Counted from the stretch's first letter, positions 9,715 through 19,472 are shown. The stretch: 35,535 nt of DNA from Flavobacteriaceae bacterium (GCA_013042625.1 JABDPU010000255.1:1-35535); one strand, 5' to 3'. Numbers and translations: made by a program. Notes: generated by a model from the sequence alone, not told the origin.

Positions 9715-11447
9715 GGGAAGAACGACATAGATTGTTAAAGCGCCAGCTTAAAAAGGCTGGCTTTGTTAATCCTGATTCAGAGGACCTGGCACCATTTTTT
9801 AAAATGATAAATGATGCCTATATGAGTTTTGACACGGATATTGCACGATTGGAGACCATCCTGGAAGAAAGCTCTAAGGAGTTATTCATGGCCAATCAAA
9901 CCCTTTTGAACGAGAAAGAACATGCCAAGTCTAAGCTTAATACCATTGTTAATACGGTTCATGATGTTCTGTTTCAAACCGATACGCGGGGTAACTTTAT
10001 CTACCTCAACAAAGCCTGGTATGAGTTAACAGGATTGTCATGGAGAAAATCGATTGGTAAAAATTATAAAAGCCTTATGACTGGAATGAACCGTCATGAG
10101 AAACAACGCATCAAGCATTTCCTTTCTGAAAGAAAAAAGAATTATAACACGGTATTTAAATATTTTAAGCCAAATCGAGAGGTCAAGTGGATTGAGATAA
10201 ATATGTCCTTGACCTTCGATAAAAAGGGCAACCCTACTGGTACCATTGGTACTATGAGTGATGTGACAACTTTGAAAGAAACTGAGATTGAACTTCAAAG
10301 GGCCAGTCAGGCGAAGGATGAATTTCTTTCTACCATGTCACATGAGATCAGAACGCCTTTGAATGCCGTCATCGGATTGACCAATATTATGCTTATGGAA
10401 GAGCATCTTCCAAACCAGGTTGAAAACCTTCAGGCATTGAAGTATTCCGGAGAACATTTGTTAGGCCTTATTAATAATATTCTCGATCTAAATAAAATTC
10501 ATTCTGGTCATGTAAATTATGTAGAGAGTGAATTCAGTGTTTCTGATTTGCTCAAAGAGCTTGAATCGAATTTTAAGTATGTTGCTAAGGACAAATTTCT
10601 GGTATTCAGGATTTCAAGAGATATTGGAATACCGGATGACCTGCTGGGAGATCGAATGATGATCATTCAGGTACTCAAGAATCTGCTGGGTAATGCATTT
10701 AAGTTCACAGAAAGAGGCCTGGTTGAGTTGAAAATTGAAAAGTTAGAGCTTAACAACGGACTGGTTAAACTCAGGTTCTCTGTTTCCGATACAGGAATCG
10801 GGATCCCGATCAAAAAACAAAAAGACATTTTCGACAGCTTTGTACAGGCCGATTATAATACTTCGCGATTGTATGGAGGGACAGGTCTTGGCCTGACTAT
10901 CAGTAAGAAGATTCTTAGTTTTATGAATAGCGATTTGAGCCTGAACAGCAATCCCGGAAAAGGTTCAAATTTTGCTTTCGATCTGAATCTGAAATTAGCG
11001 CGACCTGCTGTTCTTCCAAGACCAAAGTCTAATAACAAGAAAACTAATTCCCAACCAATAAACCTAAAGGTCCTGGTAGCCGAGGATAATAAACTCAACC
11101 AGATGGTATTGAAAAAATTATTCAGTAAATGGGAAATTTATTGCACCATAACAAATAACGGACTCGAGCTACTCGAAGAACTGGATAAAGAAGACTATGA
11201 TCTTATACTGATGGACCTTCAAATGCCTGAACTTGATGGTTATCAGACCACAAAAAGAATCAGAAACCTCAGCGATAAAATCAAATCCGAAATCCCGATT
11301 ATTGCCCTGACGGCCTTCGCCCAGGAAGAAACCAGGCATAAAACTACTAAGTATCGAATGAATGGATTTATGACTAAACCATTCAATCCCAATGAATTTC
11401 ACGATCTTCTAAGCTTCTACGGCGATAAGATTCAGAACGCAGGTTGA
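9708..11447 (+). CDS. hybrid sensor histidine kinase (coiled coil, PAS, HisKA, HATPase, receiver)
   Basis: H-box FLSTMSHEIRTPLNAVIG; GGTGLGLTISKK; receiver LVAEDNKLNQ ... LILMDLQMPELDGYQTT; overlaps the FIST gene by 7 nt. Confidence 0.93.
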   Translation: MLREERHRLLKRQLKKAGFVNPDSEDLAPFFKMINDAYMSFDTDIARLETILEESSKELFMANQTLLNEKEHAKSKLNTIVNTVHDVLFQTDTRGNFIYLNKAWYELTGLSWRKSIGKNYKSLMTGMNRHEKQRIKHFLSERKKNYNTVFKYFKPNREVKWIEINMSLTFDKKGNPTGTIGTMSDVTTLKETEIELQRASQAKDEFLSTMSHEIRTPLNAVIGLTNIMLMEEHLPNQVENLQALKYSGEHLLGLINNILDLNKIHSGHVNYVESEFSVSDLLKELESNFKYVAKDKFLVFRISRDIGIPDDLLGDRMMIIQVLKNLLGNAFKFTERGLVELKIEKLELNNGLVKLRFSVSDTGIGIPIKKQKDIFDSFVQADYNTSRLYGGTGLGLTISKKILSFMNSDLSLNSNPGKGSNFAFDLNLKLARPAVLPRPKSNNKKTNSQPINLKVLVAEDNKLNQMVLKKLFSKWEIYCTITNNGLELLEELDKEDYDLILMDLQMPELDGYQTTKRIRNLSDKIKSEIPIIALTAFAQEETRHKTTKYRMNGFMTKPFNPNEFHDLLSFYGDKIQNAG

Positions 11448-11502
11448 GAAAATAATCTACATTTTTCTTTCAAGATTTTGATCGATTTCATACTTTCGCG
11501 AT

Positions 11503-12780
11503 ATGAGAGAAAATTTTCTATATTATTTATGGAAATATAAGAAGATAGCTCAGGATCAGCTTAAGACAACTCGTGGAAGCAGTCTCCGAATTATTGATTT
11601 TGGTGAAGTGAATACCAATGCGGGCCCTGATATTATCAATGCTAGGATCTGTATCGGTGAGATTTTTTGGGCGGGCAATATCGAATTTCACTCCTTGGCG
11701 TCACATTGGAATATTCATGGCCATCATCATGATCCGGCCTATAATAATGTCATCTTACATGTGGTTTGGGAAAATGATATTGAAATATATATGGAAAACG
11801 GAAGCCCGATTCCTGTTTTGGAATTAAGGACTTTGGTTCCTGAAAATGTCCTGGATGATTACAATGCGTTCTTTATGCAGCCGTTAAAATGGATCAATTG
11901 TGAGCGCCATCTTAAATATCTTGAAGAAGAGGAGGTTGTTAGATGGACGGAAGACTTATTCAAAGCCAGGCTTAATAAGAAACTCGATAGTCTTATGACC
12001 TGGCATAATCAATTAGGGAAAGACTGGGAAGCATTAACCTTTCTAATGATTTCACGATACTTAGGAGGTCCTGTTAATGCAGACGCATTTCACAGTTGGG
12101 CGATGAGTTTTAAGTTTAACCTGGTTTTGAAACTAAGAGACGATCCAATGGTTCTGGAATCCCTGTTCTATGGCCAGGCCAATCTGCTCAATAATGAATG
12201 TAAGGATGACTATGTGATTCAATTGATCAACCAATACAACTTCCTCACGAATAAATATAAATTGAATAATGATCATTTGATCCGGTTTCGTTTTCTCCGA
12301 TTGAGACCATCCGGATTTCCGACGCTCAGGCTTTCTCAATTGGCTCAACTCTATAACAGGACCACAGCCCTGTTCGAAACGATTGTTCAAACCAGACAAA
12401 GCGATAGCTTATATCAAATCTTCCGGATAAAGTCTTCCACCTATTGGTCTTTGCATTATACCTTCGGAAAAGAAACCAAATTCAGTGAAAAGTGGCTGTC
12501 TAAGCGAATGGCTCTTAACCTGATTGTCAATGTCGTCATCCCATTGAAATTCGCTTATTCTGTCTACAACGGGAATAGCAATTGGAATGAAATTCTGAGA
12601 TTCGCAAGATCATTGAAAGCAGAGAACAACGCTGTGATAAGGGGATTTAAAAAAATTGGCATTAACACAAGCGATGCCGTGTCAAGTCAGGGGTTTTTAG
12701 AACTCAAGGCAAACTACTGTGATAAAAACAAATGCTTACAATGTAGGTTTGGTCATTTGATTTTAAACGAGAATATGTAA
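11503..12780 (+). CDS. DUF2851 family protein
   Basis: FGEVNTNAGPDIINARICIGEIFWAGNIEFHSLASHWNIHGHHHDPAYNNVILHVVWEND characteristic N-terminus. Confidence 0.85.
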   Translation: MRENFLYYLWKYKKIAQDQLKTTRGSSLRIIDFGEVNTNAGPDIINARICIGEIFWAGNIEFHSLASHWNIHGHHHDPAYNNVILHVVWENDIEIYMENGSPIPVLELRTLVPENVLDDYNAFFMQPLKWINCERHLKYLEEEEVVRWTEDLFKARLNKKLDSLMTWHNQLGKDWEALTFLMISRYLGGPVNADAFHSWAMSFKFNLVLKLRDDPMVLESLFYGQANLLNNECKDDYVIQLINQYNFLTNKYKLNNDHLIRFRFLRLRPSGFPTLRLSQLAQLYNRTTALFETIVQTRQSDSLYQIFRIKSSTYWSLHYTFGKETKFSEKWLSKRMALNLIVNVVIPLKFAYSVYNGNSNWNEILRFARSLKAENNAVIRGFKKIGINTSDAVSSQGFLELKANYCDKNKCLQCRFGHLILNENM

Positions 12781-12789
12781 ATTGCGGCT

Positions 12790-13017
12790 ATGAAATGGTT
12801 TTACACTGTTTTACTGTATTTCCAAAAACATGGATTTTACGTTTGTCAGCGTATCGCAGATCGTCTGGGTATTCGTGCCCGGGTGGTCAGAACGTCATTT
12901 ATTTATCTGACTTTCGTCACCCTTGGTTTTGGTTTTGCACTATATTTGTTTATCGCATTCTGGATGCGCATTAAAGATTTGATTTACACCAAAAGAAGCT
13001 CGGTTTTCGATCTGTAA
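12790..13017 (+). CDS. small PspC-domain membrane protein
   Basis: VCQRIADRLGIRARVVRTSFIYLTFVTLGFGFALYLFIAFWM PspC-like pattern. Confidence 0.75.
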   Translation: MKWFYTVLLYFQKHGFYVCQRIADRLGIRARVVRTSFIYLTFVTLGFGFALYLFIAFWMRIKDLIYTKRSSVFDL

Positions 13018-13020
13018 TTC

Positions 13021-14040
13021 ATGGCAAATTCTTTATTAAAATCATTCTGGTCAAAGATTAATATGGCGATAATGCTTCTAGTGTTATTATTGTTAATCGG
13101 TATGATAGGTTTCAGGATTCTTACAGGTGAGTCCTGGATCGATTGCTTTTATATGACCGTAATTACGATTTCAACAGTTGGATTTACAGAAGCAGTTCCT
13201 ATTGATGAAAACGCCAAGATATTCACAATCCTACTCATCTTAACCGGATTTATTGTAGTAGGTTATGCCATAAAAGTGATTACCGAATATATCATATTGA
13301 GAAATGATGCTGAAGAAATAAAACTCAAGAAAATGCAGAAAAAAATTGATGGTATGCAAGGCCATATTGTTATCTGTGGCTATGGTAGAAACGGTGCACA
13401 GGTAGCCAGGAAGTTAGCAGCTTATGACAAGGATTTTGTGGTTATTGAAAGGAACAAGGAGCTGGTTGAAAAAATGGAAGACAGCAATATTCCTTATGTT
13501 CTTGGGAATGCTAATGAAGATGAGACTCTTGAACAAGCCGGAATCGATAGAGCAAGCTGCCTTATTTCAGCATTGCCTAGTGATGCAGACAATGTTTTTG
13601 TTGTGTTATCTGCCCGTCAGAAAAATAAAAATATAAGGATCATTAGTCGCGCTTCTCACGAGTCAACCTATAGCAAATTAAAACTCGCCGGTGCAAACAA
13701 TGTCATTCTTCCAGACAAAATAGGAGGTGACCATATGGCTTCCCTGGTGGTCATTCCAGATTTGATTGAGTTTATTGATAACCTGGCAATCGTAGGGAAA
13801 ACCAATATCAATATTGAACAGGTTGATGTGGAGAAATTATATGATACAACGGAAGTGAAATCGATCAGAGATTTAGATCTTCGGAAGAAAACTGGCTGTA
13901 ACGTCATTGGATACAAAGATCCTAAAGGTGATTATATCGTTAACCCCGAAGCCGATCAGGAACTGGCACCTAACTCAACGATTATAGTGCTTGGAAGGCC
14001 CGAACAGATTCAAAAACTGAACACTTTATTCAATATTTGA
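13021..14040 (+). CDS. potassium channel family protein with TrkA-N/TrkA-C regulatory domains
   Basis: Two TM helices with pore TISTVGFTE; HIVICGYGRNGAQVARKL Rossmann motif. Confidence 0.9.
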   Translation: MANSLLKSFWSKINMAIMLLVLLLLIGMIGFRILTGESWIDCFYMTVITISTVGFTEAVPIDENAKIFTILLILTGFIVVGYAIKVITEYIILRNDAEEIKLKKMQKKIDGMQGHIVICGYGRNGAQVARKLAAYDKDFVVIERNKELVEKMEDSNIPYVLGNANEDETLEQAGIDRASCLISALPSDADNVFVVLSARQKNKNIRIISRASHESTYSKLKLAGANNVILPDKIGGDHMASLVVIPDLIEFIDNLAIVGKTNINIEQVDVEKLYDTTEVKSIRDLDLRKKTGCNVIGYKDPKGDYIVNPEADQELAPNSTIIVLGRPEQIQKLNTLFNI

Positions 14041-14146
14041 GGCCGGGGCTTTTAACAGCATATGTTTTAAAAAACCGTTTTTTTTTAGCATCTTGCCCGA
14101 GAGTTACACCTCTAAACTGAATTCAACTAACTAATAATAATTTATC

Positions 14147-15784
14147 ATGAAGAAATATCTTCTCCTCTTTTTTAGTGCATTATTACCCATGTTTTCCCAG
14201 GCTCAGGAAGCATCACGCGGACTGGATGAACGCGTTAATGATGCGTTTATGCCAATTGCTGATGCATGGGAAGGATTAGTATTGTACCCTGTTTCTATTG
14301 CTGGCTTTGATATACCAATCGTTGTTATCCTCCTCGTGGTTGGAGCAACCTTTTTTACACTCACATTTAAGTTTCCCAACATAATGAAATTTCCTCTGGC
14401 TATCAATACCGTCAGGGGTAAGTATGATGATATTGAACAACATGGTGTTGCGGAAAAGGTAGCTGTCAATATTGTAGAAGGAGATTTACCTGATACAATT
14501 AGAGATGAGAGCAAAGAAGGAGAAGTAAGCCATTTTCAGGCCCTGGCAACTGCGGTTTCGGGTACTGTTGGTTTAGGAAATATTGCTGGTGTGGCCATTG
14601 CAATTGCTTTGGGTGGACCGGGTGCAACCTTTTGGATGATCGTTTGCGGACTTATTGGAATGTCGACCAAGTTTGTTGAATGTACACTTGGTGTAACATA
14701 TCGTGATGTTGGAGAAGACGGTACCGTTTATGGTGGCCCTATGTATTACCTGTCAAAAGGATTGAAAGAAAGAAAAATGGCCGGACTCGGAAAAGTACTA
14801 GCCGTTTTATTTGCCATATTATGTATTGGTGCTTCCTTTGGTGGTGGAAATGCATTCCAGTCTAACCAGGCTACAGTCCAGTTGTCATCTCTCCTCGGAC
14901 TCGAGGGTGGTTCAACCGGATTTATTATTGGTATTATTCTGGCGGTTCTTGTTGGGATCGTTATTATTGGTGGTATAAAGAGAATTGCAAGTATTACTGA
15001 AAAAATAGTACCATTTATGGCGGGTATTTACGTGCTTGCTGCATTAATAATCATCTTTGCTAACTTCAGTTATATCGATGATGCCTTCGGATTAATTATT
15101 GAAGGTGCATTTACACCTATGGCAGGCCTTGGTGGTTTAGTGGGCGTATTAATCGTAGGATTCCAAAGGGCAGCCTTCTCAAACGAAGCCGGTGCAGGTT
15201 CTGCAGCAATTGCTCACTCCGCTGTAAAAACAAGATACCCAGCTTCAGAAGGTGTTGTGGCCTTGTTAGAACCTTTTATCGATACGGTAGTAATTTGTAC
15301 TATGACTGCGTTGGTGATTATATTCTTCAATATCGATGGTGATAATGTCCAGAGTATATTCCAGTATGGAGCAGCAGGCGATTCTGCCAGTAGTGTACTT
15401 CTGAATTCAGATGGCAGCACGGTTGGTGGAGTTGATTTAACATCCATGGCTTTTGATTCTGTAATCCCGGGCTTCTCATATGTGCTAACAATTGCAATTG
15501 TATTGTTCGCTTTCTCAACCATGATCTCCTGGTCATACTACGGACTTCAATCCTGGAAATATTTATTCGGAAAAGGAAAAACAGCAGACATGCTATATAA
15601 ATTATTGTTCCTGATATTCGTTGTAATCGGTGCGGCAGCAACTCTTGATGCTGTTATCAAATTCTCAGATGCTATGATATTAGCACTGGTATTCCCGAAT
15701 ATGATCGGATTATTATTACTCTTCCCAAAAGTAAGACAGGAAGTTACACGATACCTCGAAGCCATAAGGGCGAGTAGGGAATAA
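14147..15784 (+). CDS. alanine/glycine:cation symporter (AGCS) family protein
   Basis: GTVGLGNIAGVAIAIALGGPGATFWM, QSNQ, GFQRAAFSNEAGAGSAAIAHSA motifs; N-terminal signal-peptide-like segment. Confidence 0.93.
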   Translation: MKKYLLLFFSALLPMFSQAQEASRGLDERVNDAFMPIADAWEGLVLYPVSIAGFDIPIVVILLVVGATFFTLTFKFPNIMKFPLAINTVRGKYDDIEQHGVAEKVAVNIVEGDLPDTIRDESKEGEVSHFQALATAVSGTVGLGNIAGVAIAIALGGPGATFWMIVCGLIGMSTKFVECTLGVTYRDVGEDGTVYGGPMYYLSKGLKERKMAGLGKVLAVLFAILCIGASFGGGNAFQSNQATVQLSSLLGLEGGSTGFIIGIILAVLVGIVIIGGIKRIASITEKIVPFMAGIYVLAALIIIFANFSYIDDAFGLIIEGAFTPMAGLGGLVGVLIVGFQRAAFSNEAGAGSAAIAHSAVKTRYPASEGVVALLEPFIDTVVICTMTALVIIFFNIDGDNVQSIFQYGAAGDSASSVLLNSDGSTVGGVDLTSMAFDSVIPGFSYVLTIAIVLFAFSTMISWSYYGLQSWKYLFGKGKTADMLYKLLFLIFVVIGAAATLDAVIKFSDAMILALVFPNMIGLLLLFPKVRQEVTRYLEAIRASRE

Positions 15785-15790
15785 AACATT

Positions 15791-16666
15791 ATGCCAATAA
15801 AAAGGATCCCATTGCGATTTAGCCATCAACAACGCAATGGGATCTTTCTTTTACTATTCCTTATTATCGGTTCTGAGTACCTATATTACAAACTTCAAAA
15901 CCGAATAAAACCATTTCATTTCGATCTGGAGGCTCAGGCGGCCATTCAGCAAAAGATCGACTCGGTAAAGGCGGTCAGACTGCAAGAATCCCAACCAAAA
16001 ATATATCCCTTCAATCCAAATTTTATAACAGATTTTAAAGGCTATACCCTGGGTATGACCAATGAGGAGATTGATAGGTTAATGGCATATCGGAAAAAAG
16101 GCCTTTGGGTCAATTCCGCAAATGATTTTCAAAAGGTGACCGGTGTATCCGATTCACTCCTGAAACAGATAAGTCCGTTTTTTAAATTTCCCGATTGGAT
16201 CTCCAATCCGAAACCACCTTATTCTTATCAACCCCATATTAACGGTGAATTAAGTTTTACAGAAAAAAGAGACCTTAATACTGCGACAGTTTCAGATCTC
16301 CAGCTTATCAATGGAGTAGGTGAAGTGCTTTCGAATCGCATTATAAGGTTCAGGGATTCTTTTGAAGGAGGATTTATTCATGCGCTTCAACTTCAGGATG
16401 TATATGGATTAAGTACTGAGGTTATTGAGCGAATTGAAAATCGATTTACCGTTAAAACACCCAGGAATGTTCAGAAAGTAAATATCAATTCGGCCAAAAC
16501 CGAACAACTGGTCATGGTACAACATATCGATTATGAGTTGGCCTATGAAATCATCCGGCAAAGAACCTTGCGTGACGGCTTTAGTTCTTGGGATGAATTA
16601 ACAAAAGTTAAAGGTTTCCCACAATCCAAAATTGCTATAATTCAATTATATTTGTCGCTTGATTAA
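15791..16666 (+). CDS. helix-hairpin-helix (ComEA-like) protein with N-terminal TM
   Basis: DLNTATVSDLQLINGVGEVLSNRIIRFRD and KVNINSAKTEQLVMVQHI HhH repeats. Confidence 0.85.
   Translation: MPIKRIPLRFSHQQRNGIFLLLFLIIGSEYLYYKLQNRIKPFHFDLEAQAAIQQKIDSVKAVRLQESQPKIYPFNPNFITDFKGYTLGMTNEEIDRLMAYRKKGLWVNSANDFQKVTGVSDSLLKQISPFFKFPDWISNPKPPYSYQPHINGELSFTEKRDLNTATVSDLQLINGVGEVLSNRIIRFRDSFEGGFIHALQLQDVYGLSTEVIERIENRFTVKTPRNVQKVNINSAKTEQLVMVQHIDYELAYEIIRQRTLRDGFSSWDELTKVKGFPQSKIAIIQLYLSLD
15802..15851 (+). terminator. intrinsic-terminator-like hairpin embedded in the start of the HhH ORF
   Basis: GATCCCATTGCG-N16-CGCAATGGGATC (12-bp perfect arms, extendable by G-U and A-U pairs) followed by TTTCTTTT. 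Confidence 0.7.
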
Positions 16667-16677
16667 AGCATATTGCT

Positions 16678-17853
16678 ATGACTGATATCTATTTCTCTGA
16701 AGAACATGAAATGTTTCGCACCAGTCTCCAAAAGTTTCTGGAGAAAGAGGTGAAGCCTCATGTTGATAAATGGGAAGAATCGGGTTCCATAGATAGATTT
16801 ATCTGGAACCGGTTTGGAGAAATGGGGTACTTCGGACTACCATACCCCGAAGCATACGGAGGCCATGAATTGGATTTGTTTTACACGGTCATCCTTTTAG
16901 AAGAACTTCAAAAAGTGAATTCCGGTGGATTTGCAGCGGCCATTTGGGCACATACTTATCTGGCTATGACCCATCTCAATGCGGAAGGGAATCACCATAT
17001 CAAACAAGAGTATTTGGCTCCGAGTATTACCGGAGAAAAAATTGGATGCCTTGCCGTTAGTGAACCATTTGGGGGTAGTGATGTTGCAGGTATGCGAAGT
17101 ACGGCTGCCAGGCATGGGGAAACTTATATATTAAATGGTTCCAAAACCTTTATTACCAATGGATATTATTGCGATTATATGGTAGTAGCCGCAAAAACAA
17201 GCCCGGAATCAGGGAATAAAGGAATCAGCATGTTCGTGGTGGATAAGAACTCAAAAGGAGTTTCCGTTTCGAAATTAGATAAGTTGGGTTGGAGAGCTTC
17301 CGATACAGCCGAAATCGCCTTCGATAATTGTGAGGTTCCTGCAGAAAATTTGCTCGGTGAAGAAGGGAAGGGCTTTCCTTATATCATGCAACATTTTGCA
17401 TTAGAACGATTGTTGATGGCCATTAATGCACACGCCCGGGCAGATTTCGCACTCGAATATGCTAAGCAATATATGAGTGAACGGAAAACCTTTGGCAAAC
17501 ATTTGAATGAATACCAGGCTTTACGGCATAAGTATGCTGAGCGTTATGCTGAGATGGACATGTGTAAGATCTACAATTATAATGTAGCCTATAAACTGAA
17601 TAAAGGTGATTATCCGGTAAAGGAGGCGACAATTGCTAAACTGACTTCCACCAAGATGGCAGATGAGGTCATTTATGATTGCCTGCAATGGTTGGGTGGT
17701 TATGGTTATATGGAAGAGTATCCGATGGCAAGATTGTTCAGGGATAGCAGGCTGGGACCAATTGGTGGCGGAACCTCTGAAATACTCAGGGAGATCATTT
17801 CCAAAATGGTGATCGATGGTAAGGTATATAAGCCGGCAACACAAAAAAAATAA
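16678..17853 (+). CDS. acyl-CoA dehydrogenase family protein
   Basis: LAVSEPFGGSDVAGMRSTA, NGSKTFITNG, QWLGGYGYMEEYPMARLFRDSRLGPIGGGTSEI. Confidence 0.95.
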   Translation: MTDIYFSEEHEMFRTSLQKFLEKEVKPHVDKWEESGSIDRFIWNRFGEMGYFGLPYPEAYGGHELDLFYTVILLEELQKVNSGGFAAAIWAHTYLAMTHLNAEGNHHIKQEYLAPSITGEKIGCLAVSEPFGGSDVAGMRSTAARHGETYILNGSKTFITNGYYCDYMVVAAKTSPESGNKGISMFVVDKNSKGVSVSKLDKLGWRASDTAEIAFDNCEVPAENLLGEEGKGFPYIMQHFALERLLMAINAHARADFALEYAKQYMSERKTFGKHLNEYQALRHKYAERYAEMDMCKIYNYNVAYKLNKGDYPVKEATIAKLTSTKMADEVIYDCLQWLGGYGYMEEYPMARLFRDSRLGPIGGGTSEILREIISKMVIDGKVYKPATQKK

Positions 17854-17859
17854 TTTGAA

Positions 17860-17889
17860 TTGCTAATTTTGAATTAGTTAGTATATTTG
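17860..17889 (+). promoter_or_regulatory. Bacteroidota-type promoter for rpsU
   Basis: TTG(17860)-N19-TATATTTG(17882..17889). Confidence 0.7.
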
Positions 17890-17909
17890 CCCCGGAAAAT
17901 TTTAAAGAG

Positions 17910-17915
17910 AGGAGG
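17910..17915 (+). promoter_or_regulatory. strong Shine-Dalgarno AGGAGG upstream of rpsU
   Basis: GAGAGGAGGTT, 9 nt before ATG 17925; not seen before the other CDSs inspected here. Confidence 0.85.
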
Positions 17916-17924
17916 TTAAGGCCT

Positions 17925-18119
17925 ATGTTGAAAATTCCGATAAAAGAAAGTGAAAATATAGATAGAGCATTGAAGCGTTTCAAACGAAAGTTTGATAAAA
18001 CAGGTACAATGCGTCAGTTGCGTGCTCGTAAGCAGTATACCAAGCCTTCTGTCAAGCGCAGGGCGATTGTTCAGAAAGCCGAGTATATTCAAAGCCTTCG
18101 CGATGCTGAAGACTTATAG
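17925..18119 (+). CDS. rpsU: 30S ribosomal protein bS21
   Basis: MLKIPIKESENIDRALKRFKRKFDKTGTMRQLRARKQYTKPSVKRR. Confidence 0.96.
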   Translation: MLKIPIKESENIDRALKRFKRKFDKTGTMRQLRARKQYTKPSVKRRAIVQKAEYIQSLRDAEDL

Positions 18120-18140
18120 TGAATAAAATAAATTTATATA

Positions 18141-18172
18141 AAATCCCGAACTGATCAGTTCGGGATTTTTTT
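18141..18172 (+). terminator. rpsU terminator, perfect 28-bp palindrome plus T-tract
   Basis: AAATCCCGAACTGATCAGTTCGGGATTT followed by further T residues. Confidence 0.9.
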
Positions 18173-18224
18173 ATGCCTTTATTAATTGTTTTGTAAATTT
18201 AAGTCGATCGAATTACAATACCGT

Positions 18225-19121
18225 ATGGCCTTCAAATCGTTCCTGGAGTATCTGGCTCTTGAAAAAAACTTCTCTGATCATACCATTAAAGCCTATGGTA
18301 CAGATTTAAATGCATTCAGCGATTTCTGCAAAAGCGATTTCCAGTTAAGCCATATCAAAGATGCCGATTACACTATTATCAGAAGCTGGATTATTGAATT
18401 GGTTGACAAAGGATTATCCAACAGGTCTGTTAATAGAAAAATAAGCGCACTAAATTCATTCTACAAATATCTGCAGAAGACAGGTGATGTTTTAATAAAT
18501 CCCCTGGCCAGGCATAAGGCATTGAAGACAGACAAGTCTGTTCAGGTTCCATTTTCTCAACAGGAAATGAAAACAGTTCTCGATGAACTGAATTTTGATG
18601 AATCATTTGAAGGGGTTCGGGATAAGGCCATTATTGAACTATTTTATTCCACCGGAATGCGACGTGCCGAATTAATAGAATTGAAGGTTACCGATATCGA
18701 CTTTTCAAATGCCCAGGTAAAAGTGACTGGAAAACGCAACAAAGAAAGGATAATTCCATTACTTCAGGGAGTTCTTAAAACACTGGGAAATTATTTGTCA
18801 GAGAGGAACGACTTAAAATTGATCCTTGACGATCAGAAACTGTTTTTAACGAAAAAAGGTGCCAAAATCTATGAAACTCTTGTTTACAGAATTATAAATA
18901 GTTATTTTAGTGAGGCATCGCATAAGGTTAAAAAGAGTCCACATATTATCAGGCACTCATTTGCGACCCACCTACTGAACCAGGGAGCAGACCTGAATGC
19001 GGTGAAAGAATTGCTGGGTCATTCCAGTCTGGCCGCCACCCAGGTATATACGCATAGTAGTATTGCCGAACTCAAAAAAGTGCATGCCAAGGCTCATCCC
19101 CGGCGAAAAAAGACCAAATAA
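18225..19121 (+). CDS. xerC: XerC/XerD-type tyrosine recombinase
   Basis: LFYSTGMRRAELIEL, HIIRHSFATHLLNQGADLNAVKELLGHSSLAATQVYTH; start ATG 18225. Confidence 0.88.
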   Translation: MAFKSFLEYLALEKNFSDHTIKAYGTDLNAFSDFCKSDFQLSHIKDADYTIIRSWIIELVDKGLSNRSVNRKISALNSFYKYLQKTGDVLINPLARHKALKTDKSVQVPFSQQEMKTVLDELNFDESFEGVRDKAIIELFYSTGMRRAELIELKVTDIDFSNAQVKVTGKRNKERIIPLLQGVLKTLGNYLSERNDLKLILDDQKLFLTKKGAKIYETLVYRIINSYFSEASHKVKKSPHIIRHSFATHLLNQGADLNAVKELLGHSSLAATQVYTHSSIAELKKVHAKAHPRRKKTK

Positions 19122-19145
19122 ATTGTCTAACCTAAATCTGGACGT

Positions 19146-19448
19146 ATGAAAGTAAACACACAGTCTGTAAATTTTAATGCCGATCAGAAATTGATCGATT
19201 TTATCCAAAGACGCATGACTAAATTAAGTCAGTACTACGATAAAGTAGTGACTTCTGATGTGTTTTTAAAAGTTGAAAATACCAGTGAAAAAGAGAACAA
19301 AATTTTTGAGGCCAGAATCCATGTTCCTGGTGATAGTTTTGTTGTCAGAAAAGTATGTAAAACTTTCGAGGAAGGAGCAGATTCTGCTGCAAGTACACTT
19401 GAGAGACAGCTCATCAAACACAAGCAAAAAATACGAACCTATCTGTAA
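19146..19448 (+). CDS. hpf: ribosome hibernation-promoting factor HPF/RaiA family
   Basis: MKVNTQSVNFNADQKLIDFIQRRMTKLSQYYDKV; short HPF form. Confidence 0.88.
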   Translation: MKVNTQSVNFNADQKLIDFIQRRMTKLSQYYDKVVTSDVFLKVENTSEKENKIFEARIHVPGDSFVVRKVCKTFEEGADSAASTLERQLIKHKQKIRTYL

Positions 19449-19472
19449 TTCAATTTTTTCAGTAAAAAGGTT

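Noticed and set aside
14041-14146. Homopolymer-rich intergenic region as a terminator or regulatory element
   Set aside because: T-run present, but I could not identify a convincing stem or a promoter with both boxes.
18225-19121. Tyrosine recombinase as a sign of an integrative element or integron next to the tRNAs
   Set aside because: Looks like housekeeping XerC/D flanked by rpsU and hpf; no cargo genes, attachment array or other mobility genes are visible.
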